From contig NZ_JAJUKH010000009.1 of the NCBI RefSeq assembly GCF_021538675.1, positions 62,001 to 126,000 of the forward strand: a DNA stretch of 64,000 nucleotides, given 5' to 3'. This document shows positions 1-7,375 of the stretch, one piece after another. Source of the stretch: Paenarthrobacter sp. AR 02 (GTDB taxonomy: Bacteria; Actinomycetota; Actinomycetes; Actinomycetales; Micrococcaceae). The notes under the pieces are model-generated. The model ran no database searches, was not told where the DNA came from, and saw only the letters and a list, made by a program, of their open reading frames with translations. Both the position numbers and the translations under genes were made by a program. Each line of letters begins with the position of its first letter. Position 1 is the first letter of the stretch.

Positions 1-582
1 CTGCTCGAGGTGCTCCGGGGTGATGGCAAAACCATCCGGCAACTCCCCGTCGACGCCCAGAACGCGCCCAACGTCCAGCAGCACGCCACGGGTGACGATC
101 TTTGCCGCTGCCGTTTCAATACCCGTGACCAGATCGCCTTCGGAGGTGACGACATCGCCCGCTGCCCTGCCGTTCCAGGCCTTGCCGCGATCGAAGATGT
201 GCCCCAGCCCGTCCCACTGCGTGGAACATTGGAGAGGCATGGCAATGACATCATCGGCCCCGCCAAAACCGTGCGGAAAACCTTGGTTCCCGCGTTCGGC
301 GTCAACCCCGGTGTCCGTCATGGTGTGCACCGGGTTGGTGCGGCGCCGCCAGCCCTTTTGCGGGCCGTTGGTGTCGAACGGCTGCGAGAGTGAGAAAGCC
401 TCGCCGGAGGTAACCAGCGCTGCTGCCTCGATCCTCTTTCCGGCATCAATGAAGTTCAACGTCCCCAGCACGTCCCCTTCACCCCAACGGCCCCAGTTGT
501 TGTACTGCCCGGCTGCTGCCATGATGCTGGCCAAGGGATCGTTGCGCCGGATCAACGGCACCTCAACCGGGTTGGCTGTCAT
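1..582 (-). CDS. Cyclase-family (KynB-like) metal-dependent hydrolase, partial
   Basis: The reverse-strand frame is open from an ATG at 582 to the window edge, so the 3' end is missing (about 194 residues present). The motif QCSTQWDGLGH, about 115-125 residues in, sits where the cyclase family (kynurenine formamidase/isatin hydrolase fold) has HxGTHxDxxxH; the first His is replaced by Gln while the WDG and last His remain. Known subfamilies with this form occur in aromatic-ring degradation operons and hydrolyse or cyclise ring-cleavage intermediates. The start overlaps the stop of the upstream FAH-family gene by 4 bp (ATGA), so the two are translationally coupled. Substrate is unknown. Confidence 0.8.
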   Translation of the reverse strand, partial: MTANPVEVPLIRRNDPLASIMAAAGQYNNWGRWGEGDVLGTLNFIDAGKRIEAAALVTSGEAFSLSQPFDTNGPQKGWRRRTNPVHTMTDTGVDAERGNQGFPHGFGGADDVIAMPLQCSTQWDGLGHIFDRGKAWNGRAAGDVVTSEGDLVTGIETAAAKIVTRGVLLDVGRVLGVDGELPDGFAITPEHLEQ

Positions 583-1520
583 TTCTCGTCCCGGCAGTGG
601 ATGAGCTGTGTTCCCAGCCCCGTGATGGTGCCTTCCATGACATCGCCGTCCTGGAGCAGGCGGCCCCAGTGCTGGCCGTTGCCTGCGGGGCTTCCTGTGA
701 GGACAAGATCGCCCGGGCGCAGCGGCATGGTCTGGGAGGCTTCGCTGACCAGCTTGGCAACACCAAAGATCATGTCCTGGGTGGACTCGTCCTGCATTGC
801 CTTGCCGTTGAGCTTCAGCGTCACCTGGACATCCTGCGGATCGCCGAAGAATTTGGCGGGAACCAGCAACGGGCCTGTGGGCAGGAAGCCCGGCGCATTC
901 TTGGCCCGGTACCAGTCAGAACCAATGGCCGGCATGTCCCTGCGGAAGACGAACTCCCGCGTGGTGATGTCATTGACCATGGTGTAACCGAAAACGTAGT
1001 CGAGGGCTTCCTCCGGGGTGACCCGGAACGCCTCCTTGCCAATCACCGCTGCCAGTTCCAGTTCCCAGTCGTGCGACTTGCTGTAGGAGGGCAAGGTGAG
1101 CGGATCCGTGGCGGAAGCGATCGCCGTCGGGAGTCCTATGAAGAAGTACGGCGTTCCCTGACCGGCGCGCTGATCCATCATCGCGGCGGTCTTGGCCCTG
1201 ACTTCCTCCGCATCCTGACCGTCTTCGCGGTGTGCCACCGCCAGGTCAACCACGTGCTTGCGGTAGTTGGCGCCGGTCTGCAGGACCTGCGCCGGTTCAA
1301 CGGGAGCAAGAATTTCGACGACGGCACGGTCCAGGCCGGTGTCGGCACCGGCCGAAGCCGCCAGGGTGTCCAGTTCCGCTTCGATGCTGTCCCAGTGCTG
1401 GATCAGGGAGTTGATATCCGAGTCCAATGGAAGGACACGCCCGCCCACCAACAAGCCAGTGCGGGCTTTGTCCGAGCCGGCTTCCAGGAAACGGACCAGC
1501 GAGTAGCTTGCCTCAGTCAT
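579..1520 (-). CDS. Fumarylacetoacetate hydrolase family protein
   Basis: A 313-residue protein with the FAH C-terminal fold: the region QTGANYRKHV near residue 80, SHDWELELAAVIGKE with its acidic metal ligands around 150, and the C-terminal LRPGDLVLTGSPAGNG motif. Members hydrolyse acylpyruvates or decarboxylate/hydrate meta-cleavage products using Mg2+ or Mn2+. Its ATG shares one base with the stop of the dioxygenase gene (TGATG) and its own stop overlaps the cyclase start, so it is the middle cistron of a tight operon. The context suggests it acts on the product of the extradiol dioxygenase. Exact substrate is an inference. Confidence 0.9.
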   Translation of the reverse strand: MTEASYSLVRFLEAGSDKARTGLLVGGRVLPLDSDINSLIQHWDSIEAELDTLAASAGADTGLDRAVVEILAPVEPAQVLQTGANYRKHVVDLAVAHREDGQDAEEVRAKTAAMMDQRAGQGTPYFFIGLPTAIASATDPLTLPSYSKSHDWELELAAVIGKEAFRVTPEEALDYVFGYTMVNDITTREFVFRRDMPAIGSDWYRAKNAPGFLPTGPLLVPAKFFGDPQDVQVTLKLNGKAMQDESTQDMIFGVAKLVSEASQTMPLRPGDLVLTGSPAGNGQHWGRLLQDGDVMEGTITGLGTQLIHCRDEK

Positions 1521-2539
1521 CAGCCGCGGCCCTGCTGGGCGTAGGGGTTGAGCAGGGCTTCCTTCATTTCAGGAGAAGCGCCTTCTTCAGTGGCCGTGAA
1601 ACCTTCGGCGGGCGGGAAGGACTCGGTCATGGAGTGCGGCATGGCACCGTTCTTGTAGAAGTTGTTGGAGCCCTCGGACGGCTTCCAGGTGTTGGCTTCC
1701 CAGTCCGGTACGTAGTTGCGGTAACCGCCGGAGTTGAGCTCAACGCGCATGCCGGACGGGTCACGGAAGTAGAGGAAGTTCTGCTCGCCAACGCCGTGGA
1801 TGGAGGGTCCGTATTCCATGGGGGTGCCGTTTTCCATCATGACGTCCGCAGTGCGGAGCAGATCCTCGGTGGCGTCCACCCAGAAAGCGATGTGGTTGAC
1901 GCGACCGGCCCGCTTCGAGGTGTCCATGACCACGCCAAGGTCGTGGGACTTCTCGTTGGTGGTGAGCACGGAGAAAACGGTGATGGGGGCTTCGTCCAGG
2001 TCAACGAACGCCATGACGCGGAAGCCCAGGGCCTCGTTGTACCACTTGGCAAATCCGCGGACATCCGAGCACGCAACCGTCACGTGGTCCAGGAAGCGGG
2101 GCGCAGCAGCATGGCTGCTGCGGCGTTCGGGACGGTCCGGGTACGTGGATTCGAAGCCGGGCTCGGCCACGAATTTCTCTACTTCGTAGAAGAGGCGCAT
2201 GTGGTGGCCGTAGGGGCCGGTGAATTCGTAGGCCTTGCCGAAGCCGTGGCCGCCGGCAGTCCAACTGCCCTGTACACCCGTGGATTCGACGCGCGCAGCT
2301 GCCGCTTCAAGAGCGTCCTGGGAGTTGGTGCGCCAGGCCATGCGGCCCAGGGAAGCTTCGGGTCCTTCGGTAATGACCAGGCTGTAACGGTAGTAGTCGC
2401 CCCAGCACCGCAGGTAGACGTTGCCATCCACGCGGTCGATGATGCGCATGCCGAATTTTTCCTCGTAGAACTTGGCCGAGGCTTCAACATCCGGCGTGGT
2501 GATCTCGAGGTGGGCAAGGTGGGAGAGCGGAGTTTCCAC
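1520..2539 (-). CDS. VOC-superfamily extradiol (catechol 2,3-) dioxygenase
   Basis: 339 residues with two vicinal-oxygen-chelate modules (about 5-120 and 147-280). The second module carries the extradiol Fe(II) facial triad: His152 (LDHVTVAC), His216 (RVNHIAFW) and Glu267 (GMRVELN), so it should be catalytically active ring cleavage. A C-terminal tail of about 60 residues beyond the usual fold contains an acidic, proline-containing segment. The start is GTG at 2539, chosen because AAGGA lies 7 nt upstream. It is the first gene of the operon with the FAH and cyclase-family genes, divergent from a LysR gene that is the likely regulator. The aromatic substrate cannot be read from sequence. Confidence 0.9.
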   Translation of the reverse strand: METPLSHLAHLEITTPDVEASAKFYEEKFGMRIIDRVDGNVYLRCWGDYYRYSLVITEGPEASLGRMAWRTNSQDALEAAAARVESTGVQGSWTAGGHGFGKAYEFTGPYGHHMRLFYEVEKFVAEPGFESTYPDRPERRSSHAAAPRFLDHVTVACSDVRGFAKWYNEALGFRVMAFVDLDEAPITVFSVLTTNEKSHDLGVVMDTSKRAGRVNHIAFWVDATEDLLRTADVMMENGTPMEYGPSIHGVGEQNFLYFRDPSGMRVELNSGGYRNYVPDWEANTWKPSEGSNNFYKNGAMPHSMTESFPPAEGFTATEEGASPEMKEALLNPYAQQGRG

Positions 2540-2633
2540 GGTGAATTCCTTCTTACGTGCTGATGACTGTCAACGGACTGCAGCGTCTACAGACAACAAT
2601 GAGGCAGATCACGTATCCGGGGAAGAGCTACTT

Positions 2634-2652
2634 ACGGATAGGAACTATCTGT
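2634..2652. promoter_or_regulatory. Probable LysR operator in the divergent promoter
   Basis: An inverted repeat ACGGATAG-GAA-CTATCTGT with one mismatch in 8-bp arms lies 95 bp upstream of the dioxygenase start and about 30 bp upstream of the LysR start. It is the only clear dyad in the 141-bp divergent gap and has the size of a LysR-type binding site. Assignment to this regulator is inference. Confidence 0.5.
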
Positions 2653-2680
2653 CCCGTGAATGGTTGGCTACCCTGAAGGA

Positions 2681-3649
2681 ATGAAGAATCTGGACCTCAA
2701 CCTGCTCCCCCAACTGCAGGTGCTGCTGGAACTGCGCAACGTCTCCAAAGCAGCCGAGAGGCTCCAGTTGAGCCAGCCTGCAACCAGTGCCGCACTGGCC
2801 AGGTTGCGTCGTCATTTCGACGACGAACTGCTGGTGCGCAACGGCCGCAACTACCATCTCAGCCCCTTCGCGCAATCGCTGGTGCCGTTGGTGAATGACG
2901 CCATGGAGCACGTCCAGCGCGCCGCCCGTGTCCGCTCACGGTTCGACCCCGCAACCAGCGAGCGCGAGTTCATCATTGCGGCCTCGGACTACGCGGCGGT
3001 CCTCATGGTGAGGTCCTTGCGGGGGATCCTGCAGCGGGAGGCCCCGCACGTCGTCGTTGACTTCGTCCCCACGCCGGGCTTGGAAGGCAACTTGGCCGAG
3101 TACTCCAAAATCGATCTGCTGGTAGGTCCCCAGGGTTACGGCATGCCGGGCGACTCGAAGCAGCTCTTCAGGGACAGCTTTGTGGCCGTGGTGGACACCG
3201 GCAACCCGATCCTGCAGCTGGCTTCCCCAACTCTGGCCGATCTGGTGTCGGCACCTCATGCGGTGGGCTACTTTGGCGAAGGAATCAGCACGCCCGCGGA
3301 CAAGATCTTCGAAAGCAAAGACGTCCGACGGCGGGTGGCGGCCGTGGTGGCCGGCTTCCTGTCGCTGCCGCTGCTGGTTGAGGGAACCGACTTGGTGGCG
3401 TTGGTACCCAGGATGCTGGCGGCAAGGAGCCAGCGTGGCGCGGAGATAGCGGTGCTGGAGTTCCACGAGGATCTTGAAGCCGAGTTGGTGGAGGCGATGT
3501 ACTGGCACCCCTCACAGACCGAAGATCCGGCCAGCGTGTGGCTCAGGTCTGTTGTGCAGCGCGCCTGTGCGCAGCTGCATGCCTTCTTTCCCGCCACCAC
3601 ACAGGGGATGGTGGTGGCGGGAAACACCGTTTCCGGAAAGGCCGGTTAG
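2681..3649 (+). CDS. LysR-family transcriptional regulator
   Basis: 322 residues from the ATG at 2681 (MKNLDLNLL), which matches the usual LysR N-terminus; an in-frame ATG at 2660 would add seven residues. The winged helix-turn-helix is in residues 1-65 (NVSKAAERLQLSQPATSAALARLRRHFDDELLVR), here quoted only as landmarks: SKAAERL, QPATSAALARLR, DELLVR. A periplasmic-binding-like effector domain follows from about 90. It is divergent from the dioxygenase operon and probably activates it in response to an aromatic inducer. The 3' end encodes a long hairpin (see separate entry) and its stop overlaps that of the convergent oxidoreductase. Confidence 0.92.
   Translation: MKNLDLNLLPQLQVLLELRNVSKAAERLQLSQPATSAALARLRRHFDDELLVRNGRNYHLSPFAQSLVPLVNDAMEHVQRAARVRSRFDPATSEREFIIAASDYAAVLMVRSLRGILQREAPHVVVDFVPTPGLEGNLAEYSKIDLLVGPQGYGMPGDSKQLFRDSFVAVVDTGNPILQLASPTLADLVSAPHAVGYFGEGISTPADKIFESKDVRRRVAAVVAGFLSLPLLVEGTDLVALVPRMLAARSQRGAEIAVLEFHEDLEAELVEAMYWHPSQTEDPASVWLRSVVQRACAQLHAFFPATTQGMVVAGNTVSGKAG
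3587..3624. terminator. 14-bp hairpin inside the 3' end of the LysR gene
   Basis: A perfect 14-bp inverted repeat (TTTCCCGCCACCAC, 10-nt loop, then its complement) lies within the last codons of the LysR gene and just beyond the stop of the convergent oxidoreductase. It is GC-rich and flanked by short A/T runs. It could terminate the convergent transcript, with the LysR coding sequence shaped to hold it. Confidence 0.45.
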
Positions 3650-4566
3650 CTGACCGTCACCACAACTTTGCCGCGCGTGTGGCCTTCCATGTTGAGTCGG
3701 AAGGCCTCAGCGGCCTGGGCCAGCGGGAAGGTTTGGGCCACTTCCACCTGGAAGTTTTCCTGGTCCACCGAGTCAGCCAGTTCCTGGAGGTCTGCACCAA
3801 CCGGTGTCACCCACATCCAGGTTCCACCATGCTTTTCCACCTCGCCGTCCGCGATGGAGGCGTGCCGGCCGCCGTCCTTGAGCACGGCCACGGTGGCTTC
3901 AAGGCTGCCGCCGGCGAAATCGGCAACTACGTCCACGCCGTCGGGCTCGATGGCTTTGACGCGTTCTGCCAGCCCCTCCCCGTAGGTGACCGGCTCGGCA
4001 CCCAGGGAGCGCAGGAACCCGTGGTTCTTCTCCGAGGCGGTAGCAATGACTTTCACGCCCCGGGCCGAGGCTATCTGGATGGCCAGGGAACCCACACCAC
4101 CGGATCCGCCGTGGATCAACAGTGTTTCGCCGCTCTTCACGTCCAGCCGGTTGAGGACCTGAAAAGCTGTCAGCCCGGTCAGCGGAAGGCCTGCGGACTC
4201 GTTCCAGTCCAGCGTGGCGGGCTTGCGGGCCAGGACGCGCTCGGGCAGGGCGATGTACTCGGCGAAGCTGCCGCCGTGGACATAGTCCTTGCGGGCATAG
4301 GAGATCACTTCGTCGCCGGGCTGGAACCGGTGGGAGTCGATTCCCACTGATTCCACCACTCCGGCCACGTCCCAGCCGGGGATCGCCGGGAACTGGATGT
4401 CCATGAGGGGGTCCAGGTGGCCGCCCATGATTTTCCAGTCCACCGGGTTCACGGAGGTGGCTTTGATCTTCACCAGGACCATGCCGGGGCCTACCTTGGG
4501 CATGGGCTGATCGGTGAGTTCCAGGACGTCGGGATTGCCGTATTCGCTGTAAGTGATTGCCTTCAT
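3646..4566 (-). CDS. NADP-dependent alcohol dehydrogenase/quinone oxidoreductase (MDR family)
   Basis: 306 residues, the normal size for zinc-free medium-chain reductases. The N-terminal GroES-like domain includes the landmark SVNPVDWKI near residue 40 and PGWDVAGVV near 65; the Rossmann motif GGSGGVGSLAIQIA near 150 binds NADPH. The structural and catalytic zinc Cys residues are absent, which favours quinone or enone reduction. I start at MKAITYSEYG (4566); a GTG three codons upstream is possible. It is convergent with the LysR gene (stop codons overlap) and may reduce reactive quinones or enals from aromatic breakdown. Confidence 0.9.
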   Translation of the reverse strand: MKAITYSEYGNPDVLELTDQPMPKVGPGMVLVKIKATSVNPVDWKIMGGHLDPLMDIQFPAIPGWDVAGVVESVGIDSHRFQPGDEVISYARKDYVHGGSFAEYIALPERVLARKPATLDWNESAGLPLTGLTAFQVLNRLDVKSGETLLIHGGSGGVGSLAIQIASARGVKVIATASEKNHGFLRSLGAEPVTYGEGLAERVKAIEPDGVDVVADFAGGSLEATVAVLKDGGRHASIADGEVEKHGGTWMWVTPVGADLQELADSVDQENFQVEVAQTFPLAQAAEAFRLNMEGHTRGKVVVTVS

Positions 4567-4602
4567 CCTTCGCACAACCGTGCGTTGGATAGGTCTATTC
4601 CT

Positions 4603-4842
4603 CTAGTCGAAAAATCCCACGATGTACCCGATGAAGTAGAGCATCGAGAGGAGGACAACCACGCCGATGATGGAGATCCACAGAACCTGGGTGCCTTTCC
4701 GCGGGCCGCCTTCATCGTGGCCCTGCGGCCCTGCCGTGGATGCTTCGCCCGGTGGCGTTTCCCCGGGCGGAACTCCGCCGCCGGGTTCCAGGCCTGTGAT
4801 CTTGTCCTCGTATGGATCTGGATTTGGTCCTGACACGCTCAC
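4603..4842 (-). CDS. DUF6480-like small membrane protein
   Basis: 79 residues: an N-terminal Pro/Gly-rich soluble part with the motif NPDPYEDKITGLEPGGGVPPGETPPGE broken into short repeats of PPGE, followed by one hydrophobic helix at about 52-75 ending in FFD. This layout is typical of the actinobacterial DUF6480 family, whose function is unknown. It lies alone between two catabolic genes with no obvious partner. The assignment rests on overall pattern rather than any catalytic residue. Confidence 0.75.
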   Translation of the reverse strand: MSVSGPNPDPYEDKITGLEPGGGVPPGETPPGEASTAGPQGHDEGGPRKGTQVLWISIIGVVVLLSMLYFIGYIVGFFD

Positions 4843-4926
4843 TCCCCTGTTAGCAGGTGATGCTTTTGTAAAGCCTATCGAACCGCCGCCCCCAGAACTA
4901 CAGCAACCTTATTATGTCGGCACCCG

Positions 4927-5814
4927 TCAACCGTGCCGCGCTGAGTCCTGCGCAGAAGTCCGCAGCCGGTACAGGGACGTCGTTGCCGTGAGATAGAGAT
5001 CCCTGCCGGTCGGACCACCGAAACAGAGGTTGGAAACCCGTTCGGGAACGTCGACGGCGGCCAGCAGCCCGCCGTCGGGAGCGTACACGCGCACGGAGGC
5101 TCCAGCGGAAGTCCACACCCTGCCCTCGATGTCCACCCGGAGGCCGTCAGACACGCTGTCCTCATCAAGCTCCGCGAAGGTCTCCCCCGCCCCGCACCGT
5201 CCGTCGGCTACCGGGAACACCGCGATCCGGAACGGCAGGCCGTGAGACGGTCCAGCGGTGTCCGAGACGTACAAAAGGGATTCGTCCGGCGAGAACGCGA
5301 GGCCGTTTGGATGGACCAGATCGGTGATGACCGGACGCAACCCGCCTGTCGCCGGGTCGAAACGGAAGACGTAGCAGCCGCCGTATTCCTGGTCCCCTTC
5401 GTGGCCCTCAACAGTGCCGGGAAGAATGCCGTAGGGCGGATCCGTGAACCACACGCTACCGTCTCCCGCCACCACAACATCGTTGGGCGAGTTGAGCCGA
5501 TGCTCACCGAACGACTCCACGATTGCCGATACCGCGCCGTCGTGATCGCGTTCCACGCGCCTGCGGCCGTGGCTGCATTGCACCACGCTTCCGTCCCGGT
5601 CCAGGGTGCGGCCATTGGTGTATTCGACGGCGGTGGCGTACTCGCGGGTGCTGCCGGTGGCAGGATTGAACTCCAGGATGCGGTTGTTGGGGATGTCGCT
5701 CCACCGAACGGTCTGCGATTCCGGGACCCACACGGGCCCTTCGGCCCAGACGGTGCCTTCGAACAGCTTTTCCAGGCTGCCTTCAATGAGTGGGGTGGCT
5801 GTTTCGTTGTCCAT
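4927..5814 (-). CDS. SMP-30/gluconolactonase/LRE-family lactonase
   Basis: 295 residues from MDNETATPL (5814), just 10 bp after the MFS stop. It shows the six-bladed propeller metal-site landmarks: Glu in AEGPVW near residue 22, Asn in NSPNDVVV near 110, and Asp in YVSDTAGPS near 180. Family members hydrolyse aldonolactones using a divalent cation. As the last gene of the run TIM-barrel/beta subunit/GH3/MFS/lactonase, it plausibly opens a (3-keto-)gluconolactone or aglycone lactone formed during glycoside oxidation; that substrate is inference. Confidence 0.9.
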   Translation of the reverse strand: MDNETATPLIEGSLEKLFEGTVWAEGPVWVPESQTVRWSDIPNNRILEFNPATGSTREYATAVEYTNGRTLDRDGSVVQCSHGRRRVERDHDGAVSAIVESFGEHRLNSPNDVVVAGDGSVWFTDPPYGILPGTVEGHEGDQEYGGCYVFRFDPATGGLRPVITDLVHPNGLAFSPDESLLYVSDTAGPSHGLPFRIAVFPVADGRCGAGETFAELDEDSVSDGLRVDIEGRVWTSAGASVRVYAPDGGLLAAVDVPERVSNLCFGGPTGRDLYLTATTSLYRLRTSAQDSARHG

Positions 5815-5824
5815 GGTTCCGAGA

Positions 5825-7297
5825 CTAGTCCTCCACAGCTGCGGCACCTGTGGTTTCGGGGGCAGGGGACTCGCCCGGGTTCTTTTCCGTTGCCGGCATG
5901 GCAATCACTGCGACAACGGTCAGCACGGCACTTATCAGGACCGCGATGAACACCGCGGAGGATGCTGCCACCGTGGTTTCCGCCCCGTGGCCGCCTTCCA
6001 CTCCGGCAGGGCTTCCGTTGGCGTAAATCGCGTTGGCGACGGCACCGAACACGGCCACACCGATGGCGCTGCCGATTGACCGGGCAAAGAGGTTGGTTCC
6101 GGTGACAACGCCGCGCTCGTTCCATTCCACGCTGGACTGCGCAGCGATGAGGGTAGGAGTCGCCACCAGCCCGAGCCCCAGGCCAACAATGAAGCACGAT
6201 GCCGCGACCAGCAGCACATTGGGTGAGGAGGCAGTGAGCGCCAGAATGGAGGCGCCAACCACCGTAATGGAGATGCCGATCAATGCGGTCCTGCGGAAAC
6301 CGATCCGGAGGTAGAAGCGGCCCGCCTGCGAGGCACTGATGGGCCAGCCAAGGGTCAGGGCCGCGAGCGCAAGTCCCGCCAGGATCGGAGAAGTCTTGAT
6401 GGAGCCTTCAAGGAAGGTTGGCACATAGGAGGTCAGCCCCAGCAGAACCGCACCCACGCCGAAGGAGATGAGGGCCGTCGTCGCGAGCAGTCTGAGGGAA
6501 ACCACCCACGGCGGGAGGACGGGCTCGGCAGCCTTCCGCTCCACCAGGAGGAACAACCCAAACAGGACCGCACCGGCAACAAAGACTCCAATGCTGATGG
6601 CCGAGTTCCATTCCCAGGCCTGCCCGCCTTCCAAAGCGCCCAGGATGAGCAGGCTCAGCGACACCGTCAGCAGGGCTGCGCCGGCGTAATCCACCCTGTG
6701 CTTGGTGCGTTCAACATCCTCATGGAAGGTGCGGACCAGCATCCAGCCGGCCAGGAGGCAGAGCGGGATGTTGATGAGGAAGATCCAACGCCAGATCCCC
6801 AGCGAGGAGAAAACGCCGCCCAATGTTGGCCCCACCACTGAGGAGATCGCCCAAACACTGGCGAGGTACCCCTGCACTTTTGCCCGTTCCGCGAGCGTGT
6901 AGATGTCCCCTGCAATGGTGATCGATACGGGCTGGACCGCGCCCGCGCCCAGACCCTGAAGGACGCGGAACGCGATCAACGCGGGCATGCTCCACGCCAG
7001 GCCGCACAATATGGAGCCGAGCAGGAACAGCCCGATGCCCCAGAGGATGAGCGGTTTCCGGCCCACCATGTCCGACAGTTTGGCGTAGATGGGAACCGAT
7101 ACGGCCTGGGCGAGCAGGTATGCCGAGAACAACCAGGGGAAGGATGAGAACCCGCCGATGTCTTCCACAATGGACGGCACGGCCGTGGCAACAATGGTGG
7201 AATCGATCGCCACCAAACCCGTGGACAGCATCAACGCAATGAGGATGGGCCCCCGCTTGGAGCGGAATCCGACGCCGTCACTGGTCTCTGTTGTCAT
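5825..7297 (-). CDS. MFS transporter, DHA2 (EmrB/QacA) type, 14 TM
   Basis: 490 residues from MTTETSDGVG (7297). It has the DHA2 hallmarks: D at the first helix (TGLVAIDSTIVATAVPSI region), the loop motif DMVGRKPLI near 75, and motif C-like GPTLGGVFSS near 155; hydrophobicity predicts 14 helices. Such proteins are proton antiporters, usually for drugs or hydrophobic compounds, though some move catabolic substrates. It sits 78 bp after the GH3 gene and 10 bp before the lactonase, so it probably belongs to the glycoside operon and exports aglycone or imports glycoside. Direction of transport cannot be told. Confidence 0.9.
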   Translation of the reverse strand: MTTETSDGVGFRSKRGPILIALMLSTGLVAIDSTIVATAVPSIVEDIGGFSSFPWLFSAYLLAQAVSVPIYAKLSDMVGRKPLILWGIGLFLLGSILCGLAWSMPALIAFRVLQGLGAGAVQPVSITIAGDIYTLAERAKVQGYLASVWAISSVVGPTLGGVFSSLGIWRWIFLINIPLCLLAGWMLVRTFHEDVERTKHRVDYAGAALLTVSLSLLILGALEGGQAWEWNSAISIGVFVAGAVLFGLFLLVERKAAEPVLPPWVVSLRLLATTALISFGVGAVLLGLTSYVPTFLEGSIKTSPILAGLALAALTLGWPISASQAGRFYLRIGFRRTALIGISITVVGASILALTASSPNVLLVAASCFIVGLGLGLVATPTLIAAQSSVEWNERGVVTGTNLFARSIGSAIGVAVFGAVANAIYANGSPAGVEGGHGAETTVAASSAVFIAVLISAVLTVVAVIAMPATEKNPGESPAPETTGAAAVED

Positions 7298-7375
7298 CTG
7301 GTTCCGTTCCGTCCTGGTCAGTTCTGTTCCCCGCATGGCGTAACCGCCCCGGTTCCCAGATTAGTCCCGGCCGGG

